Of a stretch of 64,000 bases of DNA, positions 46,061 through 59,597 are shown one piece after another. The position numbers and the translations under genes are program-made. Under the pieces are notes generated by a model that saw only the letters and a list, made by a program, of their open reading frames with translations, was not told the DNA's origin and made no database searches. The stretch is from positions 130,229,104 through 130,293,103 of the forward strand of contig NC_030678.2 of NCBI RefSeq assembly GCF_000004195.4, given 5' to 3'. Position 1 is the first letter of the stretch, and each line of letters starts with the position of its first letter. This DNA is from Xenopus tropicalis (Eukaryota > Chordata > Amphibia > Anura > Pipidae).

Positions 46061-46555
46061 AAAGAATGGCAACACAAATGAGTCCATCCATATAATTTGT
46101 AATCTGTGCATGGAGCCTGCAGGCAAGTCAGAGCTTTTGGTCTCTATCCATTTGTTGTTCTCTAACCTTCCCCTGAAATGTGTCCCCTGGGGTTGTATCC
46201 ATACCTGATGCTTCATTACAATGAAATTATGATACTGTTTTTCTGTATAATTACCCATTGATTTTTTTTTAATTGTATTACAATAACCCCCTACCAAAGA
46301 CAAATAAAAACACACCTGATCTATGTTGTCTGAAATTAAACAGGATTGAGCATTTATTTTCAGGAACCTCAAAAGCCAGGGTTCTGACTAATATCAAGCA
46401 ACATTTCAGGATTTATTTATCCAGCTGCAGACCTTTCCCTGTGCTCCAAATATTCAGAAGTATATAGGACCAGAACTGAGGTTTACTGTTACTTTTGCTT
46501 CAAGCATCGTATATACCCTACACTTTCTGTGTTATTCTCCCAGAGAAGGCCAGTC
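46061..46555. other. Unassigned interval
   Basis: No repeat or exon is recognised. Confidence 0.4.
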
Positions 46556-47555
46556 CATACTAAACATGGCCAAAGGTATGTGGATGCCCCATCTAATTAT
46601 TAGGTTTAGCTATTTGAACTACACCCATTACTTCCATTCAGCCATATCTCCTTCCTCCACAAGCAGTAGAATGGATCATGCTGAAGAGTTCAGTTGCTTT
46701 GGAACAGTGGAAATGCAATTTCTGAAGTGATGAATGACGTTTCACCATCTGGCAGTCTCATGGATGAATCTGGGTTTGGTGCATGCCAGGAGAATGCTAC
46801 CAGCCTGAATAGTGCCAACTGGAAAGCTGGTAGTAAAGGCAGCATGGCAGTGCTTCTGTGCGCAAAGCAAGGTCCATAAAGATATAAAAACAGGCATTTT
46901 AGAAGCTACTTGACTGACAATGGTGGTCTACCTGTTGAAGTGTCTGTGTTACCTGGGATATGTGTGCAAATGATACAAGTTGTTATTATACTTCGTTTTT
47001 TTCTATATTGGGTTTCCATGGTAATGGGATGTTTTTCAGCATTGTAACCACACTGACTGGACTGCTGATCCCACAAGAACTGTCTGCAGTGCAGGATGGG
47101 TAGCATGATCACTTTACATCAGCAGATGGTTTTAGTTTCTCTACTAATATTGAGAAAGAGAGAGAAATTCCTCCTGAATGTTTGTCACTACGTTCCATTA
47201 AACTATCTGACTGTACCTGATTTTGCACCCAGTTTTCCGGGCTGTGTGCTGCACCGATGGGGATTAAGTTGGTACCTGCTGGCATGGAACACTAAGCCTG
47301 ACCCAATCTGCACCCTGGGATATATATTCATTTGCACTCCAGACGGTAATTACCTCTGCATATATGTTGTTATCCAAAAGAAACAGTTTTCTGAGTGTGG
47401 AAGAACTTGACTGACCTGCCCAGAGCTCAGACCTCAACTCCATCCAACACCTTTGGGTTACACATTCATTGTGTCTGAATGGGAATAAATCACTGCAGCC
47501 ATATTCCAAAATATACACATGTAGGTGTGACGTTATATGTCCACAGACATGACAT
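46556..47555 (+). pseudogene. Tc1/mariner-like transposon relic
   Basis: The left side CATGGCCAAAGGTATGTGGA (46565) resembles a terminal repeat that I know from vertebrate DNA transposons, with a diverged counterpart ATATGTCCACAGACATGAC near 47536. Near 47411, frame translation gives D, stop, PAQSSDLNSIQHLWV, matching the WPAQSPDLNPIEHLW block around the last catalytic residue of Tc1-like transposases, with the Glu changed to Gln. The 61-codon frame 46694-46879 is another in-frame piece. Multiple stops make it inactive. Confidence 0.65.
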
Positions 47556-50500
47556 TGTAACGCATACAGTATTATTATATTTATTTATAGAGACAAAGCC
47601 CTGTTGCTTGGAGGATAGGGAGGGCCACACAGCATTTTCTTGTCTACCCACAGAGCTGAAAAACAGTGGGGAGAAAAAAAAACAATTAAAATTGCTATTT
47701 TAGCAATTTAGTTGAAGTATAATGTCAGAAGTATATTAAACAATTTCCAATAGAAACAATATGCCAGCCCCCCCCTCCCAGTAGGAGAGTCCCTGCTGCA
47801 CAAACCCCACCCACACCAGCTGCTTTTTTATTAGGCAACTTGCATAATCGCAGAAGCAATCGGGTGGCAGTTTTATTGCATGGAAAATACTTGGCAAAAA
47901 TAAATAAATGCACAACCAAAAGGAAATGTTCTTTACTATAGTGAAAAGGTGTTTGTAGCTGTCAAAGTCTCTTTGACATGAATAAATTCCATGTCTTTTC
48001 TTCTCTACTGTGACTGCTGTCATAGCAGTAAAAATGTCGAGCAATAATAAAGTGGAAATGTAAAAGAAAATAGAAAACTGCTTTATACCGAGGAGTTAAG
48101 AGTGCAAATTGACCAATAAGCAAGATAATATGCATGCCTTTCTTCTCTCTGACACTCTACAGTATAAAAACCAACATTTTTTTCTTGATGAAAACAACTG
48201 TTGTACAAATGAAGTTAACAAATAGGAGTCACCACATTGACTATGCAAAGCCATTGGCATGTAAAATAATGCATCTATTTTGTGCAGATGGCCCAGGGTA
48301 GTGATGCTGTGGCTCTATAGCAGCAACACCTGCCACTTTCAGGCTCCTTTTGTTCCTGTATCAGATTAATGCAATATTTTGCACGGATAGAATGGGCCAT
48401 TTCCTAGCGTTACACTGTTATCCAGTACAAAATAACATTTATTTATATTATATTTACATGTACTGAAAATACAAAGTTACTGTAAACCAGAGACATATTT
48501 GCATTAAATGTAGTGTATGTTTGGGGCTTATTTTTAAAACTAAAAGGAAAAAAATGATGAGAAGGAAGCATGCTTGTCTTTGGCACTGCGTCTCCTGAAA
48601 ACCCATGTGACTAATTTTCAGTTTTTTGTATTTTTTACCAAATGCAAAATAAATTCTGAGCCTATCAGATTTCTGTAACAATGTTTTCCTTTCAGGAATG
48701 ATTACCACAGGTTGGACCACAACCAACTACAGACATGCATCCATGCTAGGGCCCCCTCGGCTTGAGAGTCCATGAACTGTGTTGATTTTTGCTCCATGAA
48801 AGACCATGTCTATTTACATGTAGCTCTGAATGATATTTCCTTAGGTCTTAGCAACCTCTGCTAGATCTTTTCTGCATGTGGAATACCAAAAACGCAAAGC
48901 TTGGCAACAGTCCTCAACAGACCATTAGTTCTTTGCAAGTTATCTAGGCTTTACCCACAGGGAAATATCTCCTTATTGGCCTGAAGCCAATGGTGAAGTT
49001 GAATAGTTTATGCTACAAGATTGCAGAAAGGTTGTAGAAATTCCTTAGACTGTACAGAACAAGCCCTCCGTTTCCTACTGGCATGCTACCAGCACCTGTA
49101 CTCTTAAACAGAACTCTGTGTATCAGTCTCCCAGTTCCCCTGTGACTTTGGGCATTATACCAATTACATTCAATGACTCCATGGAGAAAAGGAAGATAAA
49201 AAGATATGCTGATCATGGTTGTCATTGTTTTGAAGGGGTTGAGAACTTGTAGCAAGTTATTATCAAGGCACCATCCTGACTGTCACATTACAGAAATCAA
49301 GGGTTCCGTTATCACTGCTCAGTGCAATGGCCAATAAGGTCCTAGAAATGTATTCCACTTCTGTTTGTACCTTCAACAATGCAAGTGCATGTTTTATCAG
49401 TGGATTCATAGCACAAAAGTCTGCCTTTTAGCTAACTAATTGGTTGGAGTTTTGTTTTGGAAGTAGAGATGTAATGTTGTTCTACTGATACCCTTAAAAA
49501 AATGTTAATTGTTCATGTAAATATGTATAATTTTTCCCTGCAAGTTCTATTATTTGGTTGGGCTCCTGAGAAAGCTTGTGGCACAATGAGGAGGAGCAGA
49601 GAAAGGGAGAAGACAACACTTTTACTTTGCAATCTGACACTGTTACATGGATTCCTCTAGTTCATCCATCTCCTGTATTAGCTATCCACACAAGAAATAA
49701 TACCCAGGGAGGATTAGATAAAAAATATAAGTCATCTCTTGGATCCTAACACTGTATAAGTATACCATATGCCAATACATTAGTGCTAAAAGGGCACTTA
49801 TATTACCATATGTTTCCTAAGCAAATATTTAAAACATACTCTGATCTGCTTCCTAGGATTTACAATATCAGCCTTTTTATAGAGAGCTGATCAGTCTCCA
49901 GATTTGCAAACAGGAACAAATTGCTGCATGAAATTCTGGCAAAACAGTGCAATACTCTTAACAAGCCATTATCTTTGGGAAGCTGGTGCTAAAAGCCCTT
50001 CTGTCACATAGCCTCCAATCAATTACTTCCCTCAGGTTCTCATGTCCCATGCCAGAAAGGTAATATATGCATTGCACAAGGTCATACAGGAGATTACATC
50101 TGAATATATATATATAGGTAATAATGAGCTTAGACCAAGGCTGAAAGAACTTCTCAGTGTATAGTGAATGTAAGATCACAGTGCGATAGTAGGCTGATAT
50201 TTGGAATAAAACTGGTGTTGTGCACCGCTTACGGGAGCAGCTGTTTCTTTTATTTAAAAACAACAACAACACAACAAATCATGTCGGTTATAAGGCCATG
50301 CTACATGAGTAATACCGGTTGCCTTTCCAGCAGTGCTTAAATATTTTGTAACCAGTGCTGTAATGGACCATAACACACATGCTATTTAAAATAGCATAAT
50401 TTGCTCATGAATATAGCTAGATATGCCTTGGTGATATGTTTATCTTAAAAGATGCAGCCTATACCCTGTATAAATATTAACACACGCTATGATTATTAGC

Positions 50501-53055
50501 TCAGCGAGCATCCAATGGATTGTTTCTTCTCTTTTTCATTCTCTTATATATATTCTTAGACACAAGCTTCCTTCTGATCTTCTGTTTAGCTCAAATCTCT
50601 GATGATATGCTGTCAAACGAGTGTTGCACTTTGGGATGAAAATTTCCCTTTTAAGCCCTAGCTAAACAGTCAGCGTTTGTTCCTTACAGCTCTCACTATC
50701 TGGACATAAAAGAGCACTTACTGCCCTTGGCCTTGTGATCATCTCTCTAGGTAGCTATAATAAGATATGGTTGTGACTGGCTAGTGTCCTGAAGTGATGG
50801 GCTCATTTTGCCTAATCTTTATGCAACTGGGTCCATTTGATTTCAGATTTACACAGGGGTGTTGAACCCTACAGACTGTCAGGCAATTATGTAAAAACTG
50901 TACACATATTAACCTGCATACAGCCAACTAAAGCCTTCAAGCCCCATGTGGCATTCTGTAGCTTCTCCTAGTGACATACTAATAGGCAAACACCTGTGGG
51001 GTCATTGCTGAGTCCCTGGAAAGAGTTTATTTGACAGACTACCCTGGCTTGTTTAGTACTGCAGCCTATTTACTTCATGTCTAGGGCTGGTTTTGGGCAA
51101 TCAGTAGACGTGGACTTCTCAACATTCCCTGCTTGCAGCTCTAGAGAGCATTCCATAAAAATGATTTCAGCTCCGGCAGTTGTCTAGATTCTACTTTGCA
51201 TGGCAATTTTGGATAAAATATTGTATGTTTTCCAAAGTGTTACCAGTGAGTAACCCAGTGGGGGAAATTCACAAAATATATTGATTGGTTCTGTATTTCT
51301 AAAAATACCATATCTGGCTATACTTGTGTGCATTTGAGTTCTTTGTGCTGTTTATGTTCTGTCGCTGCTCCAAATGGTTAGCAAACTAATCCTTCTTCTC
51401 TTAAAACAAGGACTTTACTTGAAGTTTAGTGCCAGAAGAGTAGTAGACTGACACTGGAAGGGTAATTGCCATTTAATTCACATGCCCCCTCATGAAAGAC
51501 CAGACTTACCCACTTGGACATTAAATGAAGCCAAAAAGGTAAAATCAGGTTTTCTGTTTAACTGTATGTAACTATTTCCAATCATGTTCTTATAAATGAA
51601 TAATGGTTTTGACAAAGAATGACAGCAATACACACAATATAATCAGTTATATGTAGCCTTAGACGCTGTTGCTGTACAGATCCAGGCAGCCAGATGACAT
51701 TGGTTTGTGCTGCACAAAACCACAGGTAAACACTTCCATACGGTTGTTGGTGGTTCAGTGGCCCTAATTATGCTGTGCTAAATGGAGTGGCTAGCATGTC
51801 TTTTTACTAACATGTTGAGCATATGTTTGTGGTGTGGCAGCTTTACAGATTGCTCAACCTTAATAAATGACCCCTTATGGCTCTTGTCTGACTCCATGAG
51901 CCAAAGACCCACCTGACAGCCTGCTATGGAACTGAACCTTTCTTCTTGTCGTAGGGTTTTTACACAAATAGCCAAGTATGTGTATGTAATTTTCTTAACG
52001 CAAAATAATCTTAAAGAAAGAAAACACTGCAATGTGGTAAACAAGGGATAGTAATAGTACATTGCACAAACTGGCATTTAGAGCCAACTATGGTTTATGT
52101 TCCAAGAATAAGAGGCAATGTACGGAGTGAAATTGTGCAGCTATGGTGCTTTCATATGGTTATTATATTACTTTTATTGCATCTTTCTGCTCATAAACAT
52201 CTGAATTTGAGGAAATTAGCATTAAAAATATAATAGAATGGTTATGGTGCCTGCAAGCGAGCTATATTGTCAAAAGTGCATATTAAAAGGAAAAATATAT
52301 ATACGTGCATACTTGTGCAGTGGTGATTTCTTAAAACAACATTGTTTTGATATAAAATACCTCATGTATCAAAGTCAAATACTGAGAAGCAACACACGTT
52401 ACCTCTAACCCATCACTCATACAGGTCTGTGTTTAGTCTTTAGACTAAAAGCAACAACATTATATTATATAGATACATAGTACTAAATGAACACTATCAC
52501 TTAATTGAAAAAACAAATTACTTCTTACTCCCTAATGGCTTATGTGTAATTTTGTCGCTGTATAATAAGAAATAAGAATTCCAGACACTAATGTTCTATA
52601 AAACTTGGTCAGTAAGGATAAAATAGCAGTTTACCGCCACTTTGGTATGACTGGCTCCTAGAACATTACAGCACATGATCTTTATCTGAGCCATTCAGGC
52701 CCAAGTACAGGTCAAATGACTGAAATTGTGCCCAGGTTTCCAGTGCCATGGAGCCATTAAGATATTAATTGCAAGTTGCCAATGGAAACTCAGCGAGCCA
52801 TTTAAATAACACGCAGATCCTTTTCTCAGTACAAGAAGGCTTATGTGAAATATCATGCTGAATGGCTGTTCATCATCTCACATTAAACATGGCTAAGATG
52901 GAATGAATCATATTTTCTCCCAACCCTGTCACCCCTTATTTTAACATAAAAGCTAACCAGTGGGGTAACTACATGAAATTCATCGTACACCCCTGAAAAT
53001 GTTGTTGGGTTAATCTATTTTAGCAATATTTATTGTTATTGCTAATGCATTAGGG
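47556..53055. other. Long sparse interval
   Basis: About 5.5 kb without a recognised repeat family, exon or RNA gene. Minus-strand frames such as 48044-47736, 50272-49958 and 52077-51778 show no domain, no codon structure and no good splice sites. Confidence 0.45.
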
Positions 53056-53313
53056 CAGTGATCCCAACCAGTGGCTCGTGAGCAACATGTTGATCCCCAA
53101 CCCCTTGGATGTTGCTCCCAGTGGCCTCAATGAAGGTGTTACTTTTGAATTCCTGGCTTGAAGACAAGATGATGTACTTCCAGACAGAGCCTCATTTAGG
53201 CTGCCAGTCCACACAGGAGCTACCAAATAGCCAACATTTGTCATGCTTGTGTTGCTCCCCTGCTCTTTTTCATTTGAGGGTTGCTCAAAGGTAAAAAATG
53301 TTGGGGATCCCTG
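53056..53313 (+). mobile_element. hAT-type MITE with perfect 8-bp target duplication
   Basis: The element begins CAGTGATCCCAACCAGTGGC and ends AATGTTGGGGATCCCTG. The direct repeat CATTAGGG lies on both sides (53048-53055 and 53314-53321). It is the same family as 31030, shortened internally to 258 bp. Confidence 0.92.
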
Positions 53314-53351
53314 CATTAGGGCTTTGCTGGGTCTGCTACACTCCCAGGCAG

Positions 53352-53492
53352 GGAACATTGGGCAAATTTGCACTTGGAAAGTAACCTATGACAACCACTC
53401 ATGTTTGTCCTTCCTTGTCCTACCTGTGGCTACTCACTGATTGGTTGCAATGGGTTACTGCCATGAGCAAATTTGCCCAGTGTTCATAAATA
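53352..53492. mobile_element. Small palindromic MITE (GGGCAAATTTGC arms)
   Basis: GAACATTGGGCAAATTTGCAC at the left is inverted as GAGCAAATTTGCCCAGTGTTC at the right. The core has CACTGATTGGTTGCAATGGG, including an inverted CCAAT box. Length is about 140 bp. Confidence 0.65.
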
Positions 53493-54338
53493 AGCCCCAG
53501 TAAAGCCCTAACTAATAAGTAATCTGTACTTGGATAGTTACCCTTTCTCTCATTCCAATAAAATGCAAGTTACAGTTGTTTGTGCATTTCTACATTTTCA
53601 AGTCAAATTCTCCTATAATCGCAATCTTTCAAAATAGCAAGCCTCCTAAGTAGTACTTCCAATTCAAACTAATCTATAAAAATGGTTTTACACAAACGTC
53701 TAAAAATGTAAAATGGGAAAATGATATGCTTCAATATGAAGTTAATTACATTTGACTCAATATTTAGCCAGAAATACTAAAATCCTTATTTAAAGTTATT
53801 GACAACTGGTGCACACGTGGGTTATTGTGATTTCATATGGACGATAAGGTCACTATAGGAAGTATTAAGGCTCACAGCTGCGCTGTACATTCCATTGTAT
53901 GCAGCCGAGCAGTTATACTGGCACACAGCTACATTGTGTATTCTGTTCTATAAGGCAACTCAGTTATGGAGACACAGTTGTAGATGCCCATGTCAATCAG
54001 TACATTACTTTCCATTCTGCTGAGCAAATCACTTAGAGAGGTACAAACCCTCTACAATTGCATCCAACAATGTCAATTTCTACCTATTCCAGAGCTAAAT
54101 ACTGCAGCTATATGCATCCTCATATGTTACCTTCCCAAAAGAAAAGTATCTTCTGTCTCCAGCGCTGTGGCATATACTGTAAGTATTGCTGACTAAATCA
54201 AACAAAACTCTATGCCATGATGGTTTCCAGGCTAAACTTTTGTAATACTTAATTAAATAATATCTTTTTTCTAGGCTTTAACCAACAATTGGTTTAGAAA
54301 GATTCAATAGTGGTTACTTTACACCATCCTGCAATATA
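53493..54338. other. Unassigned interval
   Basis: No repeat or exon is recognised. Confidence 0.4.
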
Positions 54339-54502
54339 TAGATTGTAAACTCTAAAGGGCAGAGACCTCCATGCTCTTGTGTCTTTGCCTCTTAACTTAT
54401 TGCAACTGTATTTATTGTTATACTTTGTATTTATCTATTATTATCATAATAACCCCGTTTGTATTAATGTATTCTACTGTATAGTGCTGCGTACAGAGCA
54501 GC
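54339..54502 (+). repeat. SINE-like or LINE-tail fragment (GATTGTAAACTCTAAAGGGC)
   Basis: The phrase GATTGTAAACTCTAAAGGGC, AGAGACCTCC ... TTGTGTCTTTGCC ... AGTGCTGCGTACAGAG is a widespread vertebrate interspersed repeat that I recognise but cannot name. Related pieces lie at 56601-56785 (reversed) and inside 59788-59915. No tRNA promoter boxes were identified. Confidence 0.5.
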
Positions 54503-56600
54503 ATCAGGTAATATGGACATGGCCCTGTTATTGTCTGTGTCCTCTGCTTCTCCCTGTCCTGCCCCACACAAGTATAGCACTGGCAGATTTAGGCAGTGTT
54601 GTATTTGTCGCACTCCCTCTGTAAGAGCTCAGTGTGTGATTTGCTCAGACATAAGAAGCTGTTTAAAAAAAAAAAAAATGTTCAGAAATCTTTAAAAAGT
54701 TAATGGCAAAATTCCAGCTGTTTCTCTAAGGTAATCACTGCTCATATTTCAGCCTGTTTATTTTTGGAAATGAATGAGCAATTTGATAATTTGCCTCTGA
54801 AAAGATGATCAAATTACTCGCTGATCCATATTCATATTTTCTTGTGGCATTTGCAGTTTGGAAGTTTGTTTATTTAGACAGAAAGAGTGTCTTTAAACCT
54901 GGACACAACAACAACATTAAAGTGACAGTAACATTAAACATACCGCTACATTTAAAAATAATAAATTGTATTATACTATTTACAATGTATTTTATACAGG
55001 TAAGTAGATTTCTGATTTTTTTATTGTTCTTGCAGACAAGTGGCGAATGTGGTTCATTTGTGGTTTAGTAAAGCAGATGTACTGACCCAATATAATATCT
55101 GAAATTTATATTCTGACTGGCAAGTTAAAGTTATCCACTTATATACCACTATTATATTAATAAATACAATATATATTTTTCGCTTCCTTTTCTTTGGTGG
55201 AACTAAAGTTGTCATGAATGGGTTGAACAAATACCTGTGGGTATTTTTGGAGAAAATACCCCAGATATGTTCAAAGAAAAGCAATTGTATCCCCCAAATG
55301 GACTGTAAGCTCTATTAGCAGTTAGTGGTTTTTGACAAAAGGTGCACTATAAGAAGTATAACAGCAAAATAAACCCAATTTGAGTAATTTTTGTTTTGCA
55401 GGTATTTAATAAAGTGTAAATTGGCAAATATTCAGTTATGCACTGGAGAAATTTCACCTGCGGAAGGTTTATATGTTCACCAATGTGAATTCACCAGACA
55501 ATTGGTGATGATATAGCAAATTTCATTGGTGAAAATACCCCAGATATGTTCCTATATAGTGCGGACAGACCCAGAAAACAGGATTTTGGAAAAATTCTCT
55601 TTTCAGTTGCAATTACATTTATAAATATCTATAAAACCATTAATAACTGCTAATGAAAGTATATTACAACGCTGCTTATAATTTTTCTTCATTATGCAAA
55701 ACAGCGTTTCTGGGATGGCAGACACCTATAAGACTCAGAATTATTATTATTTTTACCAGCAGCAATGACAATTATTCATGAAAATATAACACTGAATGTT
55801 GCTCTAATTTACTAATCATACACACGACTTTGTGGGGATTTACCAGATTTCTAAAGTGTTAAAATTCAGTGCTAATGCTACACTCTAACACCACACAAGA
55901 AGAAATAAATTAAATTAATTTGATTGAAATTAGTTGAATCAGCTATGAAGAATTAACATATTTCAAAATGCTCTAATAAATATGCCAGATTCTTAAATTA
56001 TTCCCCTGAGTGGCAGGAATTTTCCAGATATCCAAAGAAGTGTGGTTAATAACTAAGATAAAATCCATTAGGATTCCCCAGTTTCATTTTTTTTTGTTTA
56101 AATCTGCCCCTTAGTATAATAATGTCTGTTAATTCCTATAATTATTCCAATGTGGTTTATTTTTAGCAAAATGTTCCAGGGGGTACCTAGTACAGTCTCT
56201 TCTCCAGTGTCTCTCCCACATCTTATCCTAATGAGAGCTGAGACCCTGTTAGGCATTGCTGAAGCAAACTGGCTGTATTGTCATGTCTTGTTTGTTTATG
56301 CTTGTTCCATTAATTCTAATTGGTCTTTTTCTGTCTGTTTGTATTTACCTACACCCTGCAACATACAGTACACATAGTAAATAAACTGTAATAATGATTT
56401 GCTCATGGTTTTCCATAACCCTGGTCTGGTGTTGTAATTATAAGGAAGCACCAATCTTCCTACCTTAGCTAGACGGGAGTATGGCTGACATATTAGGAAA
56501 ATAACTGAAGTTTGATTCCTTCAATGTAACCTTTGGTAAGTTGCTTATGTAATAACAAAGACAAACGCTTTGTATGTATTTATGTATATTTTTATTTATA
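54503..56600. other. Unassigned interval
   Basis: AT-rich. AAAGTGACAGTAACATTAAA (54919) may be the left end of a T2-like repeat, but no right end was found. No exon is supported. Confidence 0.4.
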
Positions 56601-56785
56601 TAGCCCTAGGTACTTATACTGTGCTGTACAGCAAAGCCAAATACATTAATAGAAAAAAAATGGCAATGCAATAATTAAATACAAATACACAGAAAAATAC
56701 TGTTCTATTGAAGATTAAGTGGTAAATGTTAAGGAGGCAAAGAAAGCAGGTTCTTGTCCTGTAGAGCTTACAATCTAAGTGGTTG
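56601..56785 (-). repeat. SINE-like fragment, reverse orientation
   Basis: On the minus strand it reads CTTAGATTGTAAGCTCTACAGG, GACAAGAACCTGC ... TGTACAGCACAGTATAAGTA, CCTAGGGCTATATAAATAAA. The GATTGTAAGCTCT opening and the TGTACAGC..TATAAATAAA close are shared with the repeat at 54339. Confidence 0.5.
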
Positions 56786-57625
56786 GGGGGGAAGTGTGCT
56801 AAGACAAACATCTGAACCATGTGTGAAAAATGACTGAAGCTTAGCTAAAGTATAGACAGAAATCTGTGGAGCACATAGAGGCCAGTAAGGTATGACCAAG
56901 CGAGGTACCAGGGTTGAGCAGAGATATAGCCAGACGGATCCAGGGCCAGGGAAGGCAGCATAGAAACAAAAGCAATCAAAAGTGCCAATGGTCAGGACAA
57001 ACAGCAGGATAACACAGTTCAAGTTCAGGCAGTCTCATAATAAGCATGGCAATAATAGGTTGATAACATAACCTTGATATCAAAGCACATTCTGACCAGG
57101 TGTCAATAAATAGGCCTGGGGGTGGCAAGACGCACACATGCAGTGTTACACCACACATGGCACTTTGAAGCTGTGACATCATACAGGGACACTTGCATAC
57201 ACATGTACCAGAAGGCCGAAGTGACTGCATGTGTGTGAGCTTGCACTGGAGTAAACAACACTTTGAGGGAACACATGCAAAACATTGGTAAATCTTCTTA
57301 CAAAATTACAGGTTTTAACAATGGTGTTAATATGTTCAAAGAAGGAGAGGGAGGATTCAAAGACTACCCCCCCCCCCCCACACTACATACCAAGTTGAAA
57401 GGGTAAATGAGCAAGCCATCATTAGAAATAGTTAGGTACATAGGACCATTCAGAATTTGCCAAAGAAGGGAGTGGTCAACAGTATTGAATCTAGATGATA
57501 GGTCAAGGACAAAAAGAGTGGAGAAGTGGACTTTGGCTTTGGCAAAAAGAAGATAAAAAAAGAAACAAAAAACAAAACAGCCATTGCACCCAAATGTGCA
57601 CTTTGTTTACTGCGTCAAGTTAAGT
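56786..57625. other. Unassigned, possibly repeat-derived interval
   Basis: The stretch 56880-57260 is GC-richer (CAGGGCCAGGGAAGGCAGCA) and reads like part of a repeat or LTR, but no termini are visible. A C run lies near 57370. Minus-strand frames here show no domain. Confidence 0.35.
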
Positions 57626-57921
57626 CAGTGATCCCCAACTAGTGGCTCATAAGCAACCTGTTGCTCCCCAACCCCTTGGATGTTGCACCCAGTGGCCTCA
57701 AAGCAGGTGCTCATTTTTGAATTTCTGGTTAGGAGGCAAGTTTTGGTTGCATAAAAACCCAGTGTAATGCCAAACAGAGCCTTCTGTAGGCTGCCTGTCC
57801 ACAAAGGGACTACTAAGTAGCCAATCATAACTTTACTGACACCATTTTCATACTTGTGTTGCTCCCCAACACTTTTTTCATTTCAATGTGGCTCATGGGT
57901 ATAAAAGGTTGGGAACTCTTG
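57626..57921 (+). mobile_element. hAT-type MITE, 7/8 target duplication
   Basis: The element begins CAGTGATCCCCAACTAGTGG and ends GGTTGGGAACTCTTG. The flanks are AGTTAAGT (57618-57625) and GGTTAAGT (57922-57929), one mismatch. This is the fourth copy of the family in the window. Confidence 0.88.
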
Positions 57922-58116
57922 GGTTAAGTAAATATGGCCTAATAAGTGGTGATCCATTTCAGAACATAATCTACTTTGTTTTCAAAGAAGTCATCAATGT
58001 GTGCAATAAATTGGAGTTGTTAGATACACATAACATACATTCTGCAGATCATGGCCTAGAACACAAACATTTTCTGATCTTTTGAGTTCAGCCAAGGGCA
58101 AGAGTTCACCGACACT

Positions 58117-59262
58117 AAGGGGGACATTTACTAATCCACGAACGTCCAAAAAGCATCCGAATGTGCTTTTTGCGTTATGATCGGTATTTTTGCTTTTTTT
58201 TTCGTCGCCGTCACGACTTTTTCGCGAATTGTCGCGACTTTTCCGACGCCGGCGCGAAATAATCGTACTGTCGCGCCGAGTACAAAAGTTTCAGATTCAT
58301 TCAAGCTTCAGTATCGTGACTTTCCTTGGGCCAGGTTGGAGCTGCAGAGTGCCATTGAGTCCTATGGGAGACTTTCCTTGGGCCAGGTTGGAGCTGCAGA
58401 GTGCCATTGAGCCCTATGGGAGATTTTCCTTGGGCCAGGTTGGAGCTGCAGAGTGCCATTGAGCCCTATGGGAGACTTTCCTTGGGCCAGGTTGGAGCTG
58501 CAGAGTGCCATTGAGCCCTATGGGAGACTTTCCTTTGGCCAGGTTGGAGCTGCAGAGTGCCATTGAGTCCTATGGGAGACTTTCCTTGGGCCGGGTTGGA
58601 GCTGCAGAGTGCCATTGAGCCCTATGGGAGACTTTCCTTGGGCCGGGTTGGAGCTGCAGAGTGCCATTGAGCCCTATGGGAGGCTTTCCTTGGGCCAGGT
58701 TGGAGTTGCAGAGTGCCATTGAGCCCTATGGGAGGCTTTCCTTGGGCCAGGTTGGAGCTGCAGAGTGCCATTGAGCCCTATGGGAGACTTTCCTTTGGCC
58801 AGGTTGGAGCTGCAGAGTGCCATTGAGTCCTATGGGAGACTTTCCTTGGGCCAGGTTGGAGCTGCAGAGTGCCATTGAGCCCTATGGGAGACTTTCCTTG
58901 GGCCGGGTTGGAGCTGCAGAGTGCCATTGAGCCCTATGGGAGACTTTCCTTGGGCCAGGTTGGAGCTGCAGAGTGCCATTGAGCCCTATGGGAGACTTTC
59001 CTTGGGCCAGGTTGGAGCTGCAGAGTACCATTGAGCCCTATGGGAGACTTTCCTTGGGCCAGGTTGGAGCTGCAGAGTGCCATTGAGCCCTATGGGAGGC
59101 TTTCCTTGGGCCAGGTTGGAGCTGCAGAGTGCCATTGAGCCCTATGGGAGGCTTTCCTTGGGCCAGGTTGGAGTTGCAGAGTGCCATTGAGCCCTATGGG
59201 AGACTTTCCTTGGGCCAGGTTGGAGCTGCAGAGTGCCATTGAGTCCTATGGGAGGCTTTGAA
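58117..59262. mobile_element. Second element with a 52-bp minisatellite (array 2)
   Basis: The left border AAGGGGGACATTTACTAATC is followed by CpG-rich, Xenopus-like MITE sequence (CGACTTTTTCGCGAATTGTC) and by TTCATTCAAGCTTCAGTATC just before the array. This last phrase is the reverse complement of the text bordering array 1. The element ends abruptly after the last unit (GGGAGGCTTTGAAG), with no right terminus, so it is truncated. Confidence 0.55.
58318..59262 (+). repeat. 52-bp minisatellite, 18 units, in perfect register
   Basis: I count eighteen units reading GACTTTCCTTGGGCCAGGTT, GGAGCTGCAGAGTGCCATTG, AGCCCTATGGGA. Spacing is exactly 52 bp across the array. Variation is by substitution only, for example GAGTCC/GAGCCC, GGGCC/TGGCC and GAGAC/GAGGC. 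Higher-order repetition is visible: the TTTGGCC + GAGTCC pair recurs at about 58532-58570 and 58794-58830, five units apart. Confidence 0.95.
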
Positions 59263-59597
59263 GTGACTGGAGTTACTGGAGGAGAAAGATTTTGCAAGAA
59301 ATCGTATAATGTATATCCGTTGGGGCTGGAGTGTGTAGATGGGAGCAGGGATGAAGATGCAAGGGGATAAAGAAAGAAATTTATGAGGGGGCCATGAAAT
59401 GTAGAATTTGCAATGCTGCAGGGAGAACTGATAATTGATATAAAGCAACAAGTTTAGGTAGTGAAAAATAAACACTAGAGAGTGATAGCATAGACAGATG
59501 GAGATGGATGTAGAGAAAGGCACATTTGCCAATAAAAGTGCTAAATGCAGGCTACTTTTCTACATACAACATAGTTGCCATTAATAACTAATTACTT
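59263..59597. other. Unassigned interval
   Basis: No repeat or exon is recognised. The minus-strand frame 59532-59194 enters the minisatellite and is not a gene. Confidence 0.45.

Noticed and set aside
57361..57380. C run as a possible G-quadruplex or regulatory site
   Set aside because: It is a single homopolymer of about 13 C without further G/C tracts, most simply a slippage tract.
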